From positions 35,020-99,019 of IMG/VR virus record IMGVR_UViG_3300025430_001199: 64,000 nucleotides of DNA; one strand, given 5' to 3'. The notes under the pieces were generated by a model. The model did not search any database and was not told where the DNA came from. It saw only the letters and a program-made list of their open reading frames with translations. Positions 1 to 9,669 of the stretch are shown one piece after another. Numbering within the stretch: position 1 is the first letter of the stretch; the number at the start of each line of letters is the position of its first letter. Source of the DNA: a virus. Made by a program: the position numbers and the translations under genes.

Positions 1-300
1 AAATCAAAAATATCGGATATTCTTTTAGAAGAAGATAATCCCAATGTTGCCTTACGCACTTTTGTACAAGGCGGAGGGTGCAGTGGTTTCCAATATGGAT
101 TTACCATTGATGAAGAACAAAACGAAGACGATTTCGTACTAGAAGCTGGTAAGTTTCGAGTATTAGTTGATAGTATGAGCATGATGTATCTTAATGGTGC
201 TGTCATTGATTACAAAGAAGATCTAATGGGTAGCAGTTTTAACATAAAAAACCCCAATGCTGTTAGCCAATGTGGATGCGGTAGCTCATTTAGTGTTTGA
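1..300 (+). CDS. A-type iron-sulfur carrier protein (ErpA/IscA/HesB family), 5' partial
   Basis: The open frame runs in from the left edge and ends at TGA 298-300, leaving 99 residues. The family accepts Fe-S clusters and passes them to apo-proteins. All three cluster-binding cysteines are visible: C27 in a GGGCSG loop and C91/C93 in a C-G-C near the C terminus. Family members are about 105-115 aa, so only a few N-terminal residues are missing. A-type carriers are known auxiliary genes in aquatic T4-like phages. Possible clients encoded here are hard to name, because the class Ia reductase uses a di-metal-oxo centre. The next promoter's -35 box overlaps this stop codon. Confidence 0.9.
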   Translation, partial: KSKISDILLEEDNPNVALRTFVQGGGCSGFQYGFTIDEEQNEDDFVLEAGKFRVLVDSMSMMYLNGAVIDYKEDLMGSSFNIKNPNAVSQCGCGSSFSV

Positions 301-325
301 CAAATGACTAAAATTCCTGTATAAT
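297..325 (+). promoter_or_regulatory. Consensus sigma70-type promoter for the ligase gene
   Basis: TTGACA at 297-302 and TATAAT at 320-325 with an exact 17 nt spacer. It sits over the stop codon of the Fe-S carrier gene and 25 nt before the ligase ATG. Confidence 0.85.
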
Positions 326-350
326 ATAGTTTTTAACACACAGGAATGCC

Positions 351-1673
351 ATGAGTCATTGTGATAGCGTTATTCGTAGCCTTGAAGAACACGCAAGTCG
401 TTTAAACAAAGAAGCAATTATTGAAGCTGAGGCCGAAGCAGACAATCAAGAGCTGTTTGAAGGTTTCCGTTTGGCCCTTGACCCTATGATTACTTTTGGT
501 GTCAAGAAAGTGCCCACACACGGTGGCGGAGAAGGACAGGGTTTACCTTGGGTAGTCTTTAAAGAACTAGCCCGTAGTTTGGCTGCTCGTGAACTTACCG
601 GACATGCCGCTCGTGATGCCATTGAACTGGCGCTGTCAGCAAGCACCAAGGCACAATGGAATGATTGGTATCGCCGTATCCTTATCAAAGACCTTCGTTG
701 CGGTGTCAGTGAAAAGACTGTAAACAAGGTCTTGTCAGGTCGATTTAGTAAGATTCAAGGTATTCCTTTGTTCGAGTGTATGTTGGCACATGACGGTGCT
801 AATCACGAAAAGAAGATTGTGGGTAAGAAGTTGCTAGAACCCAAGTTGGATGGTGTTCGTGTTATTACTGTGATCAATATCAATAACAAGACAGCCACAA
901 TGTACAGCCGTAATGGTAAGTTGTTGGAAAACTTTGCCCACATTACAGAAGCTATTGAAAAAAATATCGATTTGTTTAATCGTTCTCTAGTGTTAGACGG
1001 CGAAATGGTTAGCTCTAGTTTCCAAGCACTAATGAAACAGGTACATCGTAAAAGTGATGTTCAAAGCGAAGATGCTCGACTGATGTTGTTTGACATCCTG
1101 TCCTTGACAGAGTTCCAAGCAGGTAAATCTAGTTTGGGTCAACAGCATCGTAGTAAAATGCTACGCAATATGAAAGATGTGTTTGACAGGATTGGTAGCA
1201 TTGACATTATTCCGCAAACAGCAGTTGATTTGGATACCTATGTGGGCGAACTAGAGTTCAAACAGTATAACAAAGATGCCATTGAATCAGGTTTTGAAGG
1301 CATTATGATCAAAGATATTGATGCCGTATATGAAGCCAAGCGAAGTGTGAGTTGGCTCAAGATGAAACCGTTTATCGAAGTCAGTCTTACAGCAGTAGCA
1401 GTGGAAGAAGGCACTGGTAAGAATGTGGGTAAAATGGGTGCTATCTTGTTTGAAGGCGAAGATGATGGCAAGTTCATTCGTGTCAGTGTTGGCAGTGGAT
1501 GGAGCGACAAGGATCGTGAAGAGATTTGGGCTGTTAAAGATCAAGTAGTTGGGCAAGTTGGCGAAGTTCGTGCGGATGTTGCTACATTGAATCAAGACAG
1601 CGATAATGTGTATAGTTTGCGTTTTCCACGCTTTAAGGTTTGGCGTGGATTTGCGGCAGGTGAGAAAATTTAA
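351..1673 (+). CDS. ATP-dependent DNA ligase
   Basis: 440 aa enzyme that seals nicks in duplex DNA through a ligase-AMP intermediate, as T4 gp30 does in Okazaki fragment joining and repair. The nucleotidyltransferase motifs are in order: motif I E-P-K-L-D-G-V-R with the adenylated lysine at K165, motif III L-V-L-D-G-E-M, motif IV E-G-I-M-I-K-D and motif V W-L-K-M-K-P. An OB-fold domain follows. About 160 residues precede motif I, matching the N-terminal domain of T4-type ligases. It is transcribed from the consensus promoter just upstream and is followed after 15 nt by the IF-1 gene. Confidence 0.95.
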   Translation: MSHCDSVIRSLEEHASRLNKEAIIEAEAEADNQELFEGFRLALDPMITFGVKKVPTHGGGEGQGLPWVVFKELARSLAARELTGHAARDAIELALSASTKAQWNDWYRRILIKDLRCGVSEKTVNKVLSGRFSKIQGIPLFECMLAHDGANHEKKIVGKKLLEPKLDGVRVITVININNKTATMYSRNGKLLENFAHITEAIEKNIDLFNRSLVLDGEMVSSSFQALMKQVHRKSDVQSEDARLMLFDILSLTEFQAGKSSLGQQHRSKMLRNMKDVFDRIGSIDIIPQTAVDLDTYVGELEFKQYNKDAIESGFEGIMIKDIDAVYEAKRSVSWLKMKPFIEVSLTAVAVEEGTGKNVGKMGAILFEGEDDGKFIRVSVGSGWSDKDREEIWAVKDQVVGQVGEVRADVATLNQDSDNVYSLRFPRFKVWRGFAAGEKI

Positions 1674-1688
1674 GGAGATGTAAGCCAA

Positions 1689-1907
1689 GTGGCAAAAGAC
1701 AATTTGATAGAGATGATGGGAGTGGTAGAAGAAGCCCTCCCTAACTCGATGTTCCGTGTTCGACTAGAGAATAATGCTCTAGTACTAGGACACATCAGTG
1801 GCAGAATACGCCAAAATAAAATCCAAATTCTTCTTGGTGACCGTGTTCGCACAGAAATGTCGGTCTATGATTTAACCAAATGTCGCATTATTTTCCGTGA
1901 GAAATAA
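1689..1907 (+). CDS. infA: Translation initiation factor IF-1
   Basis: 72 aa, the same length as bacterial IF-1, and alignable end to end with the E. coli protein: an N-terminal MAKDN-IEM start, the LPN-MFRV-LEN block, HISG-IR-N-I-IL-GD-V and the closing YDL-K-RI-FR. IF-1 is an OB-fold protein that binds the 30S A site with IF-2 and IF-3 and promotes initiation. The start is GTG, with AAGGAG at 1673-1678 overlapping the ligase stop, so the two genes are probably co-transcribed. A strong hairpin terminator follows at once. A phage copy could favour phage mRNAs or supply extra factor during infection; that is inference. Confidence 0.95.
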   Translation: MAKDNLIEMMGVVEEALPNSMFRVRLENNALVLGHISGRIRQNKIQILLGDRVRTEMSVYDLTKCRIIFREK

Positions 1908-1910
1908 AAA

Positions 1911-1929
1911 AGCCCCTTACGGGGCTTTT
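1911..1929. terminator. Bidirectional intrinsic terminator
   Basis: Stem AGCCCC (1911-1916) with GGGGCT (1921-1926), loop TTAC, T-run on the + strand and A-run before it, so it can serve both the IF-1 gene and the convergent HNH gene. Confidence 0.9.
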
Positions 1930-1932
1930 GTG

Positions 1933-2442
1933 CTATCCTAGATATGCTGTCCAGCTAGGATGCGGAACATTCCAATCCAACTTCTTACGCTTTTCAGCTA
2001 ACTGAAAGTATGTAGGTTTGGTTGGTTTAACCTTTGGAACAATCTTCTTGTTGTTGCCCTTGCTGGCATTACAACTAGCGCAGGCACAAACGCAGTTTTC
2101 AAAAGTAGTCTTACCGCCGTGTGATACTGGCAACACATGGTCCAATGTAGCAGTTTTACGGGCAACATCTTCACCACAGTATTGGCAAGTATAGCCGTCA
2201 CGAAGAAACACATTATGCTTACTAAAGCGAACTGTGGTTTTCTTCTTTTGGTATTCTTTCAAAATCATAACAGCAGGGACGGGAGTACTCCACTTTTCAC
2301 TGCGAACTATCCAATCTTCGTACCAATCTAATACAATGGCCTTGTCAGATACCAAATAACGGATTGCTTCCTCCCAAGAGATAGTGCTCAAAGGAAGTAG
2401 GCTTACTGGACTTGCGTCGGCGTTCAAAATCAATGTCGACAT
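1933..2442 (-). CDS. HNH endonuclease
   Basis: 169 aa. The C-terminal half holds a zinc-ribbon HNH nuclease: C-x2-C (CQYC), a catalytic stretch LDHVLPVSHGG, an asparagine in FENC, and a second C-x2-C in CASCN-SKGN. The N-terminal part (ILNADASPVSLLPLSTISWEEA) is typical of stand-alone HNH proteins common in phages and bacteria. It is encoded opposite to its neighbours, with its own promoter. It could be a homing endonuclease or a DNA-processing nuclease; the sequence does not decide. Confidence 0.85.
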   Translation of the reverse strand: MSTLILNADASPVSLLPLSTISWEEAIRYLVSDKAIVLDWYEDWIVRSEKWSTPVPAVMILKEYQKKKTTVRFSKHNVFLRDGYTCQYCGEDVARKTATLDHVLPVSHGGKTTFENCVCACASCNASKGNNKKIVPKVKPTKPTYFQLAEKRKKLDWNVPHPSWTAYLG

Positions 2443-2494
2443 TTTCTACTTTCTTTCATATACCAATATTTATCTGTGTAAATGTTACCATTTT

Positions 2495-2523
2495 ATTATA
2501 GCATAGGTTTGTTCAAAGAGCAA
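2495..2523 (-). promoter_or_regulatory. Sigma70-like promoter for the HNH gene
   Basis: On the minus strand TTGCTC (2523-2518), then 17 nt, then TATAAT (2500-2495), pointing at the HNH gene. The same 17 nt spacer is used elsewhere in the window. Confidence 0.6.
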
Positions 2524-2530
2524 CTAAATA
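2523..2530 (+). promoter_or_regulatory. Late-type promoter box (weak match)
   Basis: ACTAAATA, 36 nt before the first tail-fibre gene. It resembles the T4 late box TATAAATA and the stronger copies upstream of other structural genes in this window. Confidence 0.4.
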
Positions 2531-2566
2531 CTGGATGAACCGTAGCCAAACCCAAGGATTCCCAAG

Positions 2567-5218
2567 ATGACAATTTCGTATATTAACACCGGATCTGCCC
2601 CAAATGCGGGCGACGGTGACACATTAAGAACAGCATTTAATAAAATTAATGCCAATTTTGGCCTATTATACGATGGTGCTATTAATCAACTTGTTCAAAG
2701 TGATCAACCTCCGGTTCCTGCCAGTACAACAACACTATGGTATGATACTGTAAGTGGTAGAACCTATGTATATTACGATGGAACTTGGATCGATGCTAGT
2801 CCTAGCGAACAAAGTCAACAAAGTTCATTTATTACCACTGCTACCATTGGGCAATATGCCGGATATATTCAAGAAGTTGGCTTGTTTAATAGTATAACTG
2901 GCACAGGTTCTAACACAGTTACCAATGTTACACACTTAAATTTTGATACTGAATCTGCTTTTAGTGTAACTGATCAGGGCAATGGCGCGGTATTGATTGG
3001 CATGAACTCTACTTTTAAATACATCGAGATTGCCAATGCCAATACACTAACTGCGGTTGGGCTGGATACATTGACATTTGTTGCTGGTAACGGTATAGAA
3101 CTTGCTACCAACGATACTCCTGGACACCAAAGTATCACTATTACTTCTACCATTGCCCCTACAACTAGCACTGCTGGTTTCTTATATGACGACGGTGCTG
3201 GCGGATATCATTGGGTTGAACCAACACATAGTAGTTTAGAAAACGGTACTAGTACATTTACATTAAACGCCAACGGTAGTGTTACATTTAACAATGGAAC
3301 TGTACAAGATACAGCCTACACAATACCACAAGAGGGTAATGCTTATAATACCTTTTTGAGAATATTATTGGCAGATGGTATTGGCAATACCGCTACATTA
3401 TATTCAACTAACAATGTTTCCATTAATCCAGAAATGGGGGAAATAAATCTAACCTATTTAAGAGTGGGTTACAATAATGTTTCCGGACCTCCTACATCGA
3501 TAACATTAGCCACAAGTGGTACTAACTATCCTTCAACTGGAACCAATGTACAAACTACAGGCGGTAGCGGAACAGGCTTGACAGTTGATTTCCATGCTCC
3601 GGGAGGAAGTATTAACTCCTTGAGTATTAATAATCGAGGCGGTGGTTACTCTATTGGAGATGTTGTTTATATTAATAACTCTAACAGCGGAACCAGTGCT
3701 ACATTTGTGGTATCAACTGTGCTAAATGGTGGACCACACGGTAACATCGAGTTTGCTGATAGCACTTTCCAAACCACTGCTTATACTGGCACTGTGGCAT
3801 GGAACAACATCACTGGTACAGCCAACATCGTTACCACGGCATCACTAACAACTACTAACATATCTACATTTATTAATGACAAAGGTTATCTCACATATGC
3901 CAATGTTTATAGTTTGGGATATGTAACAACCAGTACTATTAATCAATATGTAAGTGCTAACTCATTAACTAACAATAATCATACTGCAACATTGACCACA
4001 GCGGGTAACTTTATATTACCAGGCGGCCTAGTTATAGATTACGGAACAACACCCACTATCACAGTTACAGCAACAAGCGGCGGCGGATTGATTGCCAGCG
4101 ATGTTTCGGCAGCGCCTGTAAAACTGTCAACATTTAATGGCGGCACTACCTATACATGGCAGTTCAATCCTGACGGTAGTATTACATGGCCCGATGGTAG
4201 CGTTCAGGCCAGCGCAACCACAGCCACAATAGCAGCAGGCACACTAACTAATCACATCAACTACGGAACTTACACACTAGCAGTGCTATCTACCGGTAGT
4301 GTTCAGTTTCCAGATGGCACTGTTCAAACCACAGCCTACACAGGTACAGGCATTACATCTGCCTTTGCTTCTAGTAGTTCTTACTCTGTAACAGCTTCTT
4401 ATGCTATATCAGCTACAACAGCAGTTAGCCTATTAAACAATGGTGTTAAGTTAAGACCGGTTAGTCCTCCACCATCATTGGTAGGTAATCCTGGAGATAC
4501 AATAGGTGATTTTGCCTATGATGGTTCAGATCTATACATTTGTTATGAAAACTATGTTCAAACTAACTATAATGTAACCACTGTTGATACAGGTACAAAT
4601 GTTTTCTACATTGATATTATTCAAGGCTCATATCCACAGCCACAAATAGGTTGGGAAATACACGATCCAATCGGTGGTCCGTTGATGACTATTACCAATG
4701 TGACCAGCGGTTTGTTTGGACCTTATAATACTCCATATTGGAGAGTTGGTGAATCAACTTATCTCAATAACTACATTCCTGGATTGACATACACACTGGT
4801 TAATCCAAGTGGGACCACTAATGTATGGGGCAAGGTCCCATTTACCACAGCGGCTAATACATCTACAGCAGTGACCAAGTTGTCGTCATTTGTCATTTCA
4901 GGAAATCCTGTAACATTTGACAATGTCTACGCAGAATGGTCAGGAGTTGGTAACAACTTGAAAGTAGGAGCAGTAACTGGAGTATTCACTGCTACATACA
5001 ACTTGTCAACATTCTATGCTGGTTCGATCAATGTTGTAAACGGAAACTCAGTTGCCTTTACAACAGCCGGAACAGTACTAGGCGGTACATCGCTAAATCC
5101 TGGAGATCGAGCAGAAATGGTATTAACAATACCTAATAGTCAAAAAGCCTATAGAATAACTGCTATAACAGGATCTTCTTACAATACAAACTTCATTAGC
5201 ATAGAACAACTAATGTAA
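2567..5218 (+). CDS. Long tail-fibre or tail-associated structural protein
   Basis: 883 aa, low-complexity and rich in Thr, Ser, Gly and Asn. Residues 7-31 hold the NTGSAPNAGDGDTLR-AFNKINANF type block found at the N terminus of fibre proteins in aquatic T4-like phages. Residues 57-74 carry a TLWYD...GRTYVYYDGTW module shared with the next gene and with the gene at 24354. Four degenerate copies of a W-F-G-FPDGTxQxTAYTG motif lie near residues 241, 396, 538 and 580. The C-terminal 230 residues are less repetitive. It leads a set of co-directional fibre genes. The receptor is unknown. Confidence 0.75.
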   Translation: MTISYINTGSAPNAGDGDTLRTAFNKINANFGLLYDGAINQLVQSDQPPVPASTTTLWYDTVSGRTYVYYDGTWIDASPSEQSQQSSFITTATIGQYAGYIQEVGLFNSITGTGSNTVTNVTHLNFDTESAFSVTDQGNGAVLIGMNSTFKYIEIANANTLTAVGLDTLTFVAGNGIELATNDTPGHQSITITSTIAPTTSTAGFLYDDGAGGYHWVEPTHSSLENGTSTFTLNANGSVTFNNGTVQDTAYTIPQEGNAYNTFLRILLADGIGNTATLYSTNNVSINPEMGEINLTYLRVGYNNVSGPPTSITLATSGTNYPSTGTNVQTTGGSGTGLTVDFHAPGGSINSLSINNRGGGYSIGDVVYINNSNSGTSATFVVSTVLNGGPHGNIEFADSTFQTTAYTGTVAWNNITGTANIVTTASLTTTNISTFINDKGYLTYANVYSLGYVTTSTINQYVSANSLTNNNHTATLTTAGNFILPGGLVIDYGTTPTITVTATSGGGLIASDVSAAPVKLSTFNGGTTYTWQFNPDGSITWPDGSVQASATTATIAAGTLTNHINYGTYTLAVLSTGSVQFPDGTVQTTAYTGTGITSAFASSSSYSVTASYAISATTAVSLLNNGVKLRPVSPPPSLVGNPGDTIGDFAYDGSDLYICYENYVQTNYNVTTVDTGTNVFYIDIIQGSYPQPQIGWEIHDPIGGPLMTITNVTSGLFGPYNTPYWRVGESTYLNNYIPGLTYTLVNPSGTTNVWGKVPFTTAANTSTAVTKLSSFVISGNPVTFDNVYAEWSGVGNNLKVGAVTGVFTATYNLSTFYAGSINVVNGNSVAFTTAGTVLGGTSLNPGDRAEMVLTIPNSQKAYRITAITGSSYNTNFISIEQLM

Positions 5219-5235
5219 TAACAGGAAACACAATA

Positions 5236-8200
5236 ATGTCATTACTACATTTTCCAAGCAACCCCACAGTTGGACAACAATACGCAAACGCAAATGGTAT
5301 AGTATATACCTGGGACGGGGTTAAATGGTTAGGTGCTGTTACAGGCAGCACTATCAGTACAATCGGTTACGGTACATACACCGTGTCTGTAAATACAGCA
5401 GGTAACTTTGTTATTCCCGCAGGTGCTATTATTGAACACGCAGACGGAAGTCCAGCAGAGTTTCCAGGTGGCACACTGATCAACGGTCCTTATAGATTTA
5501 CACTAACCACATCTGGTTCTATTACACTAAACGGTGAACTATTCCACAGTGGTGGTGTTATACAAAGCAGTACTCCTCCTGTTCCTGCAAGTACCAGTAC
5601 ACTATGGTATGATATCGGCAGTGGTAGAAGTTATGTTTACTACGACGGCACTTGGGTTGATGCGGCTCCTGAACCTTCTGTGCCCACTCACATTTCGGCG
5701 TTCACTAACGATCTAGGTTACATCACATCAACAAATACATTAGTCAACGGTAACCAATCAATAGCCCTAGACGGTAGTCAAGGTCTTCAATTGAATAATG
5801 TACAGTACATTTACGCAAATTCTACAGGAACAGCCATAGATATCTATACTGGTGGAACCAACTATAGTGAAGTATGGTTGTTTGATAACGGACCTGTACA
5901 GATAAACACTAACGGAGAAACACATTCTTGGTCATTTAATACAGATGGCAGTACATCATTACCCGGATCATTAAACTATCAAGTTCCGGGGTTAGGCGGT
6001 AGCGGACATTTTGATATCAACAGTTACTATCCTGTTAAAATCACCACAGGCGATAGCGTTGATGTTGCTTATAGTACTTGGACTTTTGGCTGGAATGGTA
6101 TTTTAGAGTTGCCAGGAAGTTTAACCGGTGATCCTGTAGTTATACAAGGTGCTCCTATTACAATAACTATTTCAGATAATAGCGGACTGGTTTGGGGTGG
6201 CGCATTAGGCACATATACAAGATTAAATGGCCAAACACCACCTAAGTGGGCACCTGCTAACTATAATCCCAGTAGTGATTCTTCTATCACATATGATGGC
6301 GGGTGGCAACTTAATAACCCAAACTTTTCACATCCTTTATATGTAAACACAGGCACACTAACTAATCCGTTAACTACATGGAATCCTGACACACAATTTG
6401 GTCTAGGTTCTGGTAACCCAGTAGGTACTTATACTTACAATACTTGGACATTTGGATTAACAACGAATAGTGGTAATGCCGGAATAACATTCCCCGATTC
6501 TTCTATACAATATACAGCCTGGACAGGAACCGTAGACTACAGCAATGTTACCAATGCTCCTGTGGTTGATAGTACAGGCACAACTGTATTCAATGTGGTC
6601 AGTGCTACTACTATCTATATCAACGGACAGCCAGTAAGCGGTGGTACTACATCTACACTGGTCAGCGGAACATATACATTTGCTGTTAGTTCAACTGGTT
6701 CTGTAACATTAAATGGTGTTTCTTTTAGTAGTCATGGAGCTCAGGGTACTACTGGTGCTCAAGGTACTGCTGGATCAAATGGCACCAATGGCGCACAAGG
6801 AACAACTGGTTCTACTGGTTCCCAAGGTACTGCTGGTAGTATTGGAACTAATGGCACACAAGGAACAACTGGAGCCCAAGGTACTGCTGGTAGTATTGGA
6901 ACTAATGGCACACAAGGAACAACTGGAGCCCAAGGTACTGCTGGAACTAACGGTGTACAAGGTGTACAAGGTATAAGTGGTTCTGCTAGCCTAAATAACT
7001 TGTCTACCAGTATAAGTTTTACTAATACAGGAGTTAATCCTCCTAGTTTCGTTACCACTAGCACTGGTGTTAAGATATCCTATTATCAACAAGAGTCCCC
7101 TACTACTGTTGACTACGCAACTGGCATTGAACCGGGTGGATTATGGACCAGTATTCCTAGTGCAACTAGCAACTATGCTTTCAAATGGTATGGCGGTACA
7201 AGTACTTTGGCTACTCTAACTGGTACTGGAACATTTATTACCAATACCTTAAATGTATCTAATCAGATAACAACTCCAGCAGGATCTAATGCTAACTTGG
7301 TATTGAATCCTGACGGACTAGCAGATGTGATTGTTACCACTAGTACACAGATACTAATGTATGCAACTAATACCAGTATATCAACCACAACTGGAGCATT
7401 GGTAGTTACTGGCGGCGTTGGCGTTGGTGGCAATGTTACAGCCAATAAGTTTGTAGGTGATGGATCAAGCCTAACCAATGTCACAGTGACACAACAGGCC
7501 AATATCGTTGGTGTACAGCCTAATGTGACCTTAGTCGCTGGCAACTACAGTTACCTGTTTGACAACACTGGCACCTTTACCATGCCCGTCGATGGTGACA
7601 TCGTAATGCCCGGTACTAATAGTATCCTATCAGTTAACGGCACAACACTTTTAGGCGGAGCCGCACAAGTTGTTGGATATTACTCAACATTGGGCATCAA
7701 GTATCCGGGCGGTAGTACACAGTATGGCATGACTTTACGACCAGCGGCTGATAACACCAATGCTATCACATTCTTAAATGCGGCTGGCACTAACATTGGT
7801 TCTATTACACAAACAACATCAACTGTCTTGTTCAACATGCCAAACCGTCCTGCGTTCCGTGTATACGGTGCTGGTACTACCAATAACCTAAGTACAACTG
7901 TTAACACTAATGGTATTCTAAACGGTAATAACTACGCAGTTGATTATCAACAGGGAACAGCATTAAATACATCAACTGGTGTGTTCACCGCTCCGCTCGC
8001 AGGACTATACAGCATACATCTTGTAGCCCGTGTGACCAGTAATTCAGCAGGACAGTCGCAAGTCACTGTTATCAAGAATAATGGTCTAGGCAGTCAGGCT
8101 AATCAAGCGATGTGGGAAACTGGCCCAAACCCTTCAGTCAATCACTTTGGCGTCAGCACCATAGCCAAACTGGCAGTAGGCGACACACTAGTAGCCAAGG

Positions 8201-8262
8201 TAACATTGGGATCAATCAACTTTGACGCTAATGATAACTGGTCAGTGGCCTACATAGGATAA
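5236..8262 (+). CDS. Tail-fibre protein with collagen-like repeats and a C1q-like C-terminal head
   Basis: 1008 aa. The N terminus (FPSNPTVGQQY...VYTWDGVKW) matches that of the fibre protein at 9690 and is probably the virion attachment part. Residues 122-140 repeat the TLWYD...YVYYDGTW module. Residues about 501-580 are a Gly-X-Y collagen-like run, rich in AQG/TTG triplets. The last 130 residues (FTAPLAGLYSIHLVA..., AVGDTLVAKV, closing DNWSVAYIG) have the pattern of C1q/TNF-like beta-jellyrolls, which trimerise and bind ligands. The collagen-plus-C1q order matches spore-surface BclA-type and animal C1q proteins. AGGAA precedes the ATG. Confidence 0.75.
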   Translation: MSLLHFPSNPTVGQQYANANGIVYTWDGVKWLGAVTGSTISTIGYGTYTVSVNTAGNFVIPAGAIIEHADGSPAEFPGGTLINGPYRFTLTTSGSITLNGELFHSGGVIQSSTPPVPASTSTLWYDIGSGRSYVYYDGTWVDAAPEPSVPTHISAFTNDLGYITSTNTLVNGNQSIALDGSQGLQLNNVQYIYANSTGTAIDIYTGGTNYSEVWLFDNGPVQINTNGETHSWSFNTDGSTSLPGSLNYQVPGLGGSGHFDINSYYPVKITTGDSVDVAYSTWTFGWNGILELPGSLTGDPVVIQGAPITITISDNSGLVWGGALGTYTRLNGQTPPKWAPANYNPSSDSSITYDGGWQLNNPNFSHPLYVNTGTLTNPLTTWNPDTQFGLGSGNPVGTYTYNTWTFGLTTNSGNAGITFPDSSIQYTAWTGTVDYSNVTNAPVVDSTGTTVFNVVSATTIYINGQPVSGGTTSTLVSGTYTFAVSSTGSVTLNGVSFSSHGAQGTTGAQGTAGSNGTNGAQGTTGSTGSQGTAGSIGTNGTQGTTGAQGTAGSIGTNGTQGTTGAQGTAGTNGVQGVQGISGSASLNNLSTSISFTNTGVNPPSFVTTSTGVKISYYQQESPTTVDYATGIEPGGLWTSIPSATSNYAFKWYGGTSTLATLTGTGTFITNTLNVSNQITTPAGSNANLVLNPDGLADVIVTTSTQILMYATNTSISTTTGALVVTGGVGVGGNVTANKFVGDGSSLTNVTVTQQANIVGVQPNVTLVAGNYSYLFDNTGTFTMPVDGDIVMPGTNSILSVNGTTLLGGAAQVVGYYSTLGIKYPGGSTQYGMTLRPAADNTNAITFLNAAGTNIGSITQTTSTVLFNMPNRPAFRVYGAGTTNNLSTTVNTNGILNGNNYAVDYQQGTALNTSTGVFTAPLAGLYSIHLVARVTSNSAGQSQVTVIKNNGLGSQANQAMWETGPNPSVNHFGVSTIAKLAVGDTLVAKVTLGSINFDANDNWSVAYIG
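6738..6975 (+). repeat. Collagen-like Gly-X-Y coding repeat
   Basis: Tandem short repeats encoding G-A-Q / G-T-T / G-T-A / G-S-x triplets inside the fibre gene. Two near-identical 66 nt units are visible around 6817-6948. Long antisense and shifted open frames here are by-products of the repeat. Confidence 0.85.
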
Positions 8263-8265
8263 GCA

Positions 8266-9660
8266 ATGATTATTCAAGGTGTAACCCTAACCAACATTAG
8301 CGTAAATGATGGCTCGTTTAATTCAAACGGTGCCTTACTCTACATAGACATAGGCAATGCCGCTAGTTACTCAGGTAGCGGAACAACCTATACAGATTTG
8401 TCTGGCAATGCTAACAACGGCACTAGTGCAGGCAGTCCAACATATAGTAGTACTTACAACGGTTTGATTAATCTAAATGGCGGCGGGTCGCAGTATGTTG
8501 CTACTGCTACCGCCAAGTATAATCAAACTTACACAGGTAAGACTGTGTTTGTTGCGGCAAGACTGAGCGGCCCCATAACTGCCGGAACTTATCGTTGCCT
8601 TTTTGGCACAGCCAGCGGCACAAGAAACTTTAACACTTATCTATATTGCCCAAGTACTGGTGTTTATCAAATACACTACAGCGCAAACGGTGGTGGCGGC
8701 TTATCTAGCAATATACCTGTAACTGTTGGGCAATGGTTTATCATCGCTGTTACCCATTCGCTAGACGGAACTGTTTCATATTATTTTAATGGAAAACTTG
8801 TGAGCACTAATACAGGCGTTACATTCAATCAATGGAGCAGTAACGGAAACGAAAACATAGGTGCCGGCGATAACTATTGGCTCGGTGATATTGCCCTGTG
8901 TGCCGTCTACGGTCGTTGCCTAAGTGCTAACGAAATACAGCAAAACTACAATGCTATATCTCATAGATACGATCTTGACATTGTTACAACTAACCTATTG
9001 GCCAACTACGATCCTATTGCTTATGTTGGTGCAGGTAACTTAGGAGATCTAAGTACCAATAATCGTACACTAACACTTTACAATACTCCAACTACAGCCA
9101 AGGTTAATAATGCCACAGTCCTAGCGTTCAACGGAACCAATCAGTGGGCTATAGATACAGCAGGGTATGGCACACTATTAAACACCTCAGCAGGATGGAC
9201 CTATGATGTATGGGCTCGTCCTAACTCTGTAGCAACAGGATCGTTGCTTGTAGAATACAGTAACAGCACAGCTAACAGCGGATGGCAAGATAGTCAACTG
9301 GCATTTGTCAGTAATAAGATTAACGGTGGAGTATTTGATGGTGCTACCAATGCTTATATTACAGGCCCAACTTACTCAGCCGCTATTTGGTATCATATTG
9401 TATTAACATACGACGGTGTTAATAAAACTACACTTTACATAAATGGTGTGAGCCAAGGTACTACTACAAGCACTAAAGGAAATCCATCACCAGCTACATA
9501 TCTATCTTTAGCTAAGAGCGATACTACCTCATTATATCTAGGTGGTAGTACCAACTACTTTGCTGGACAAATTGGAGCATATAAGATGTACACTAGAGCA
9601 TTAACAGCACAAGAAGTCTCACAGAATTTTCAAGCACTAAGAAATAGATTTAATGTATAA
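8266..9660 (+). CDS. Tail adhesin with two LamG/concanavalin-like domains
   Basis: 464 aa. Two tandem domains of about 220 residues (roughly 15-235 and 240-464) each show the LamG-like pattern: a DLSGNxNNGT or DLSTNNRTLTLY start, a WYHIVLTYDG...YINGV core (FIIAVTHSLDG...YFNGK in copy one), and a closing Y-R-L-xx-E-xxQN motif (YGRCLSANEIQQNY, YTRALTAQEVSQNF). Such domains bind glycans. Genes at 19936 and 20680 encode single copies of the same fold, so the cluster holds at least four. The ATG follows the preceding stop by 3 nt. Confidence 0.8.
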   Translation: MIIQGVTLTNISVNDGSFNSNGALLYIDIGNAASYSGSGTTYTDLSGNANNGTSAGSPTYSSTYNGLINLNGGGSQYVATATAKYNQTYTGKTVFVAARLSGPITAGTYRCLFGTASGTRNFNTYLYCPSTGVYQIHYSANGGGGLSSNIPVTVGQWFIIAVTHSLDGTVSYYFNGKLVSTNTGVTFNQWSSNGNENIGAGDNYWLGDIALCAVYGRCLSANEIQQNYNAISHRYDLDIVTTNLLANYDPIAYVGAGNLGDLSTNNRTLTLYNTPTTAKVNNATVLAFNGTNQWAIDTAGYGTLLNTSAGWTYDVWARPNSVATGSLLVEYSNSTANSGWQDSQLAFVSNKINGGVFDGATNAYITGPTYSAAIWYHIVLTYDGVNKTTLYINGVSQGTTTSTKGNPSPATYLSLAKSDTTSLYLGGSTNYFAGQIGAYKMYTRALTAQEVSQNFQALRNRFNV

Positions 9661-9661
9661 C

Positions 9662-9669
9662 GGTAAATA
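9662..9669 (+). promoter_or_regulatory. Late-type promoter box (weak match)
   Basis: GGTAAATA in the short gap before the 1742-residue fibre gene, 20 nt from its ATG. Matches the last six bases of the late-type boxes. Confidence 0.35.

Noticed and set aside
6713-7064. Several open frames on both strands across the collagen-like repeat
   Set aside because: Products of triplet-repeat composition; no ribosome sites and repetitive hydrophobic or Pro/Val translations.
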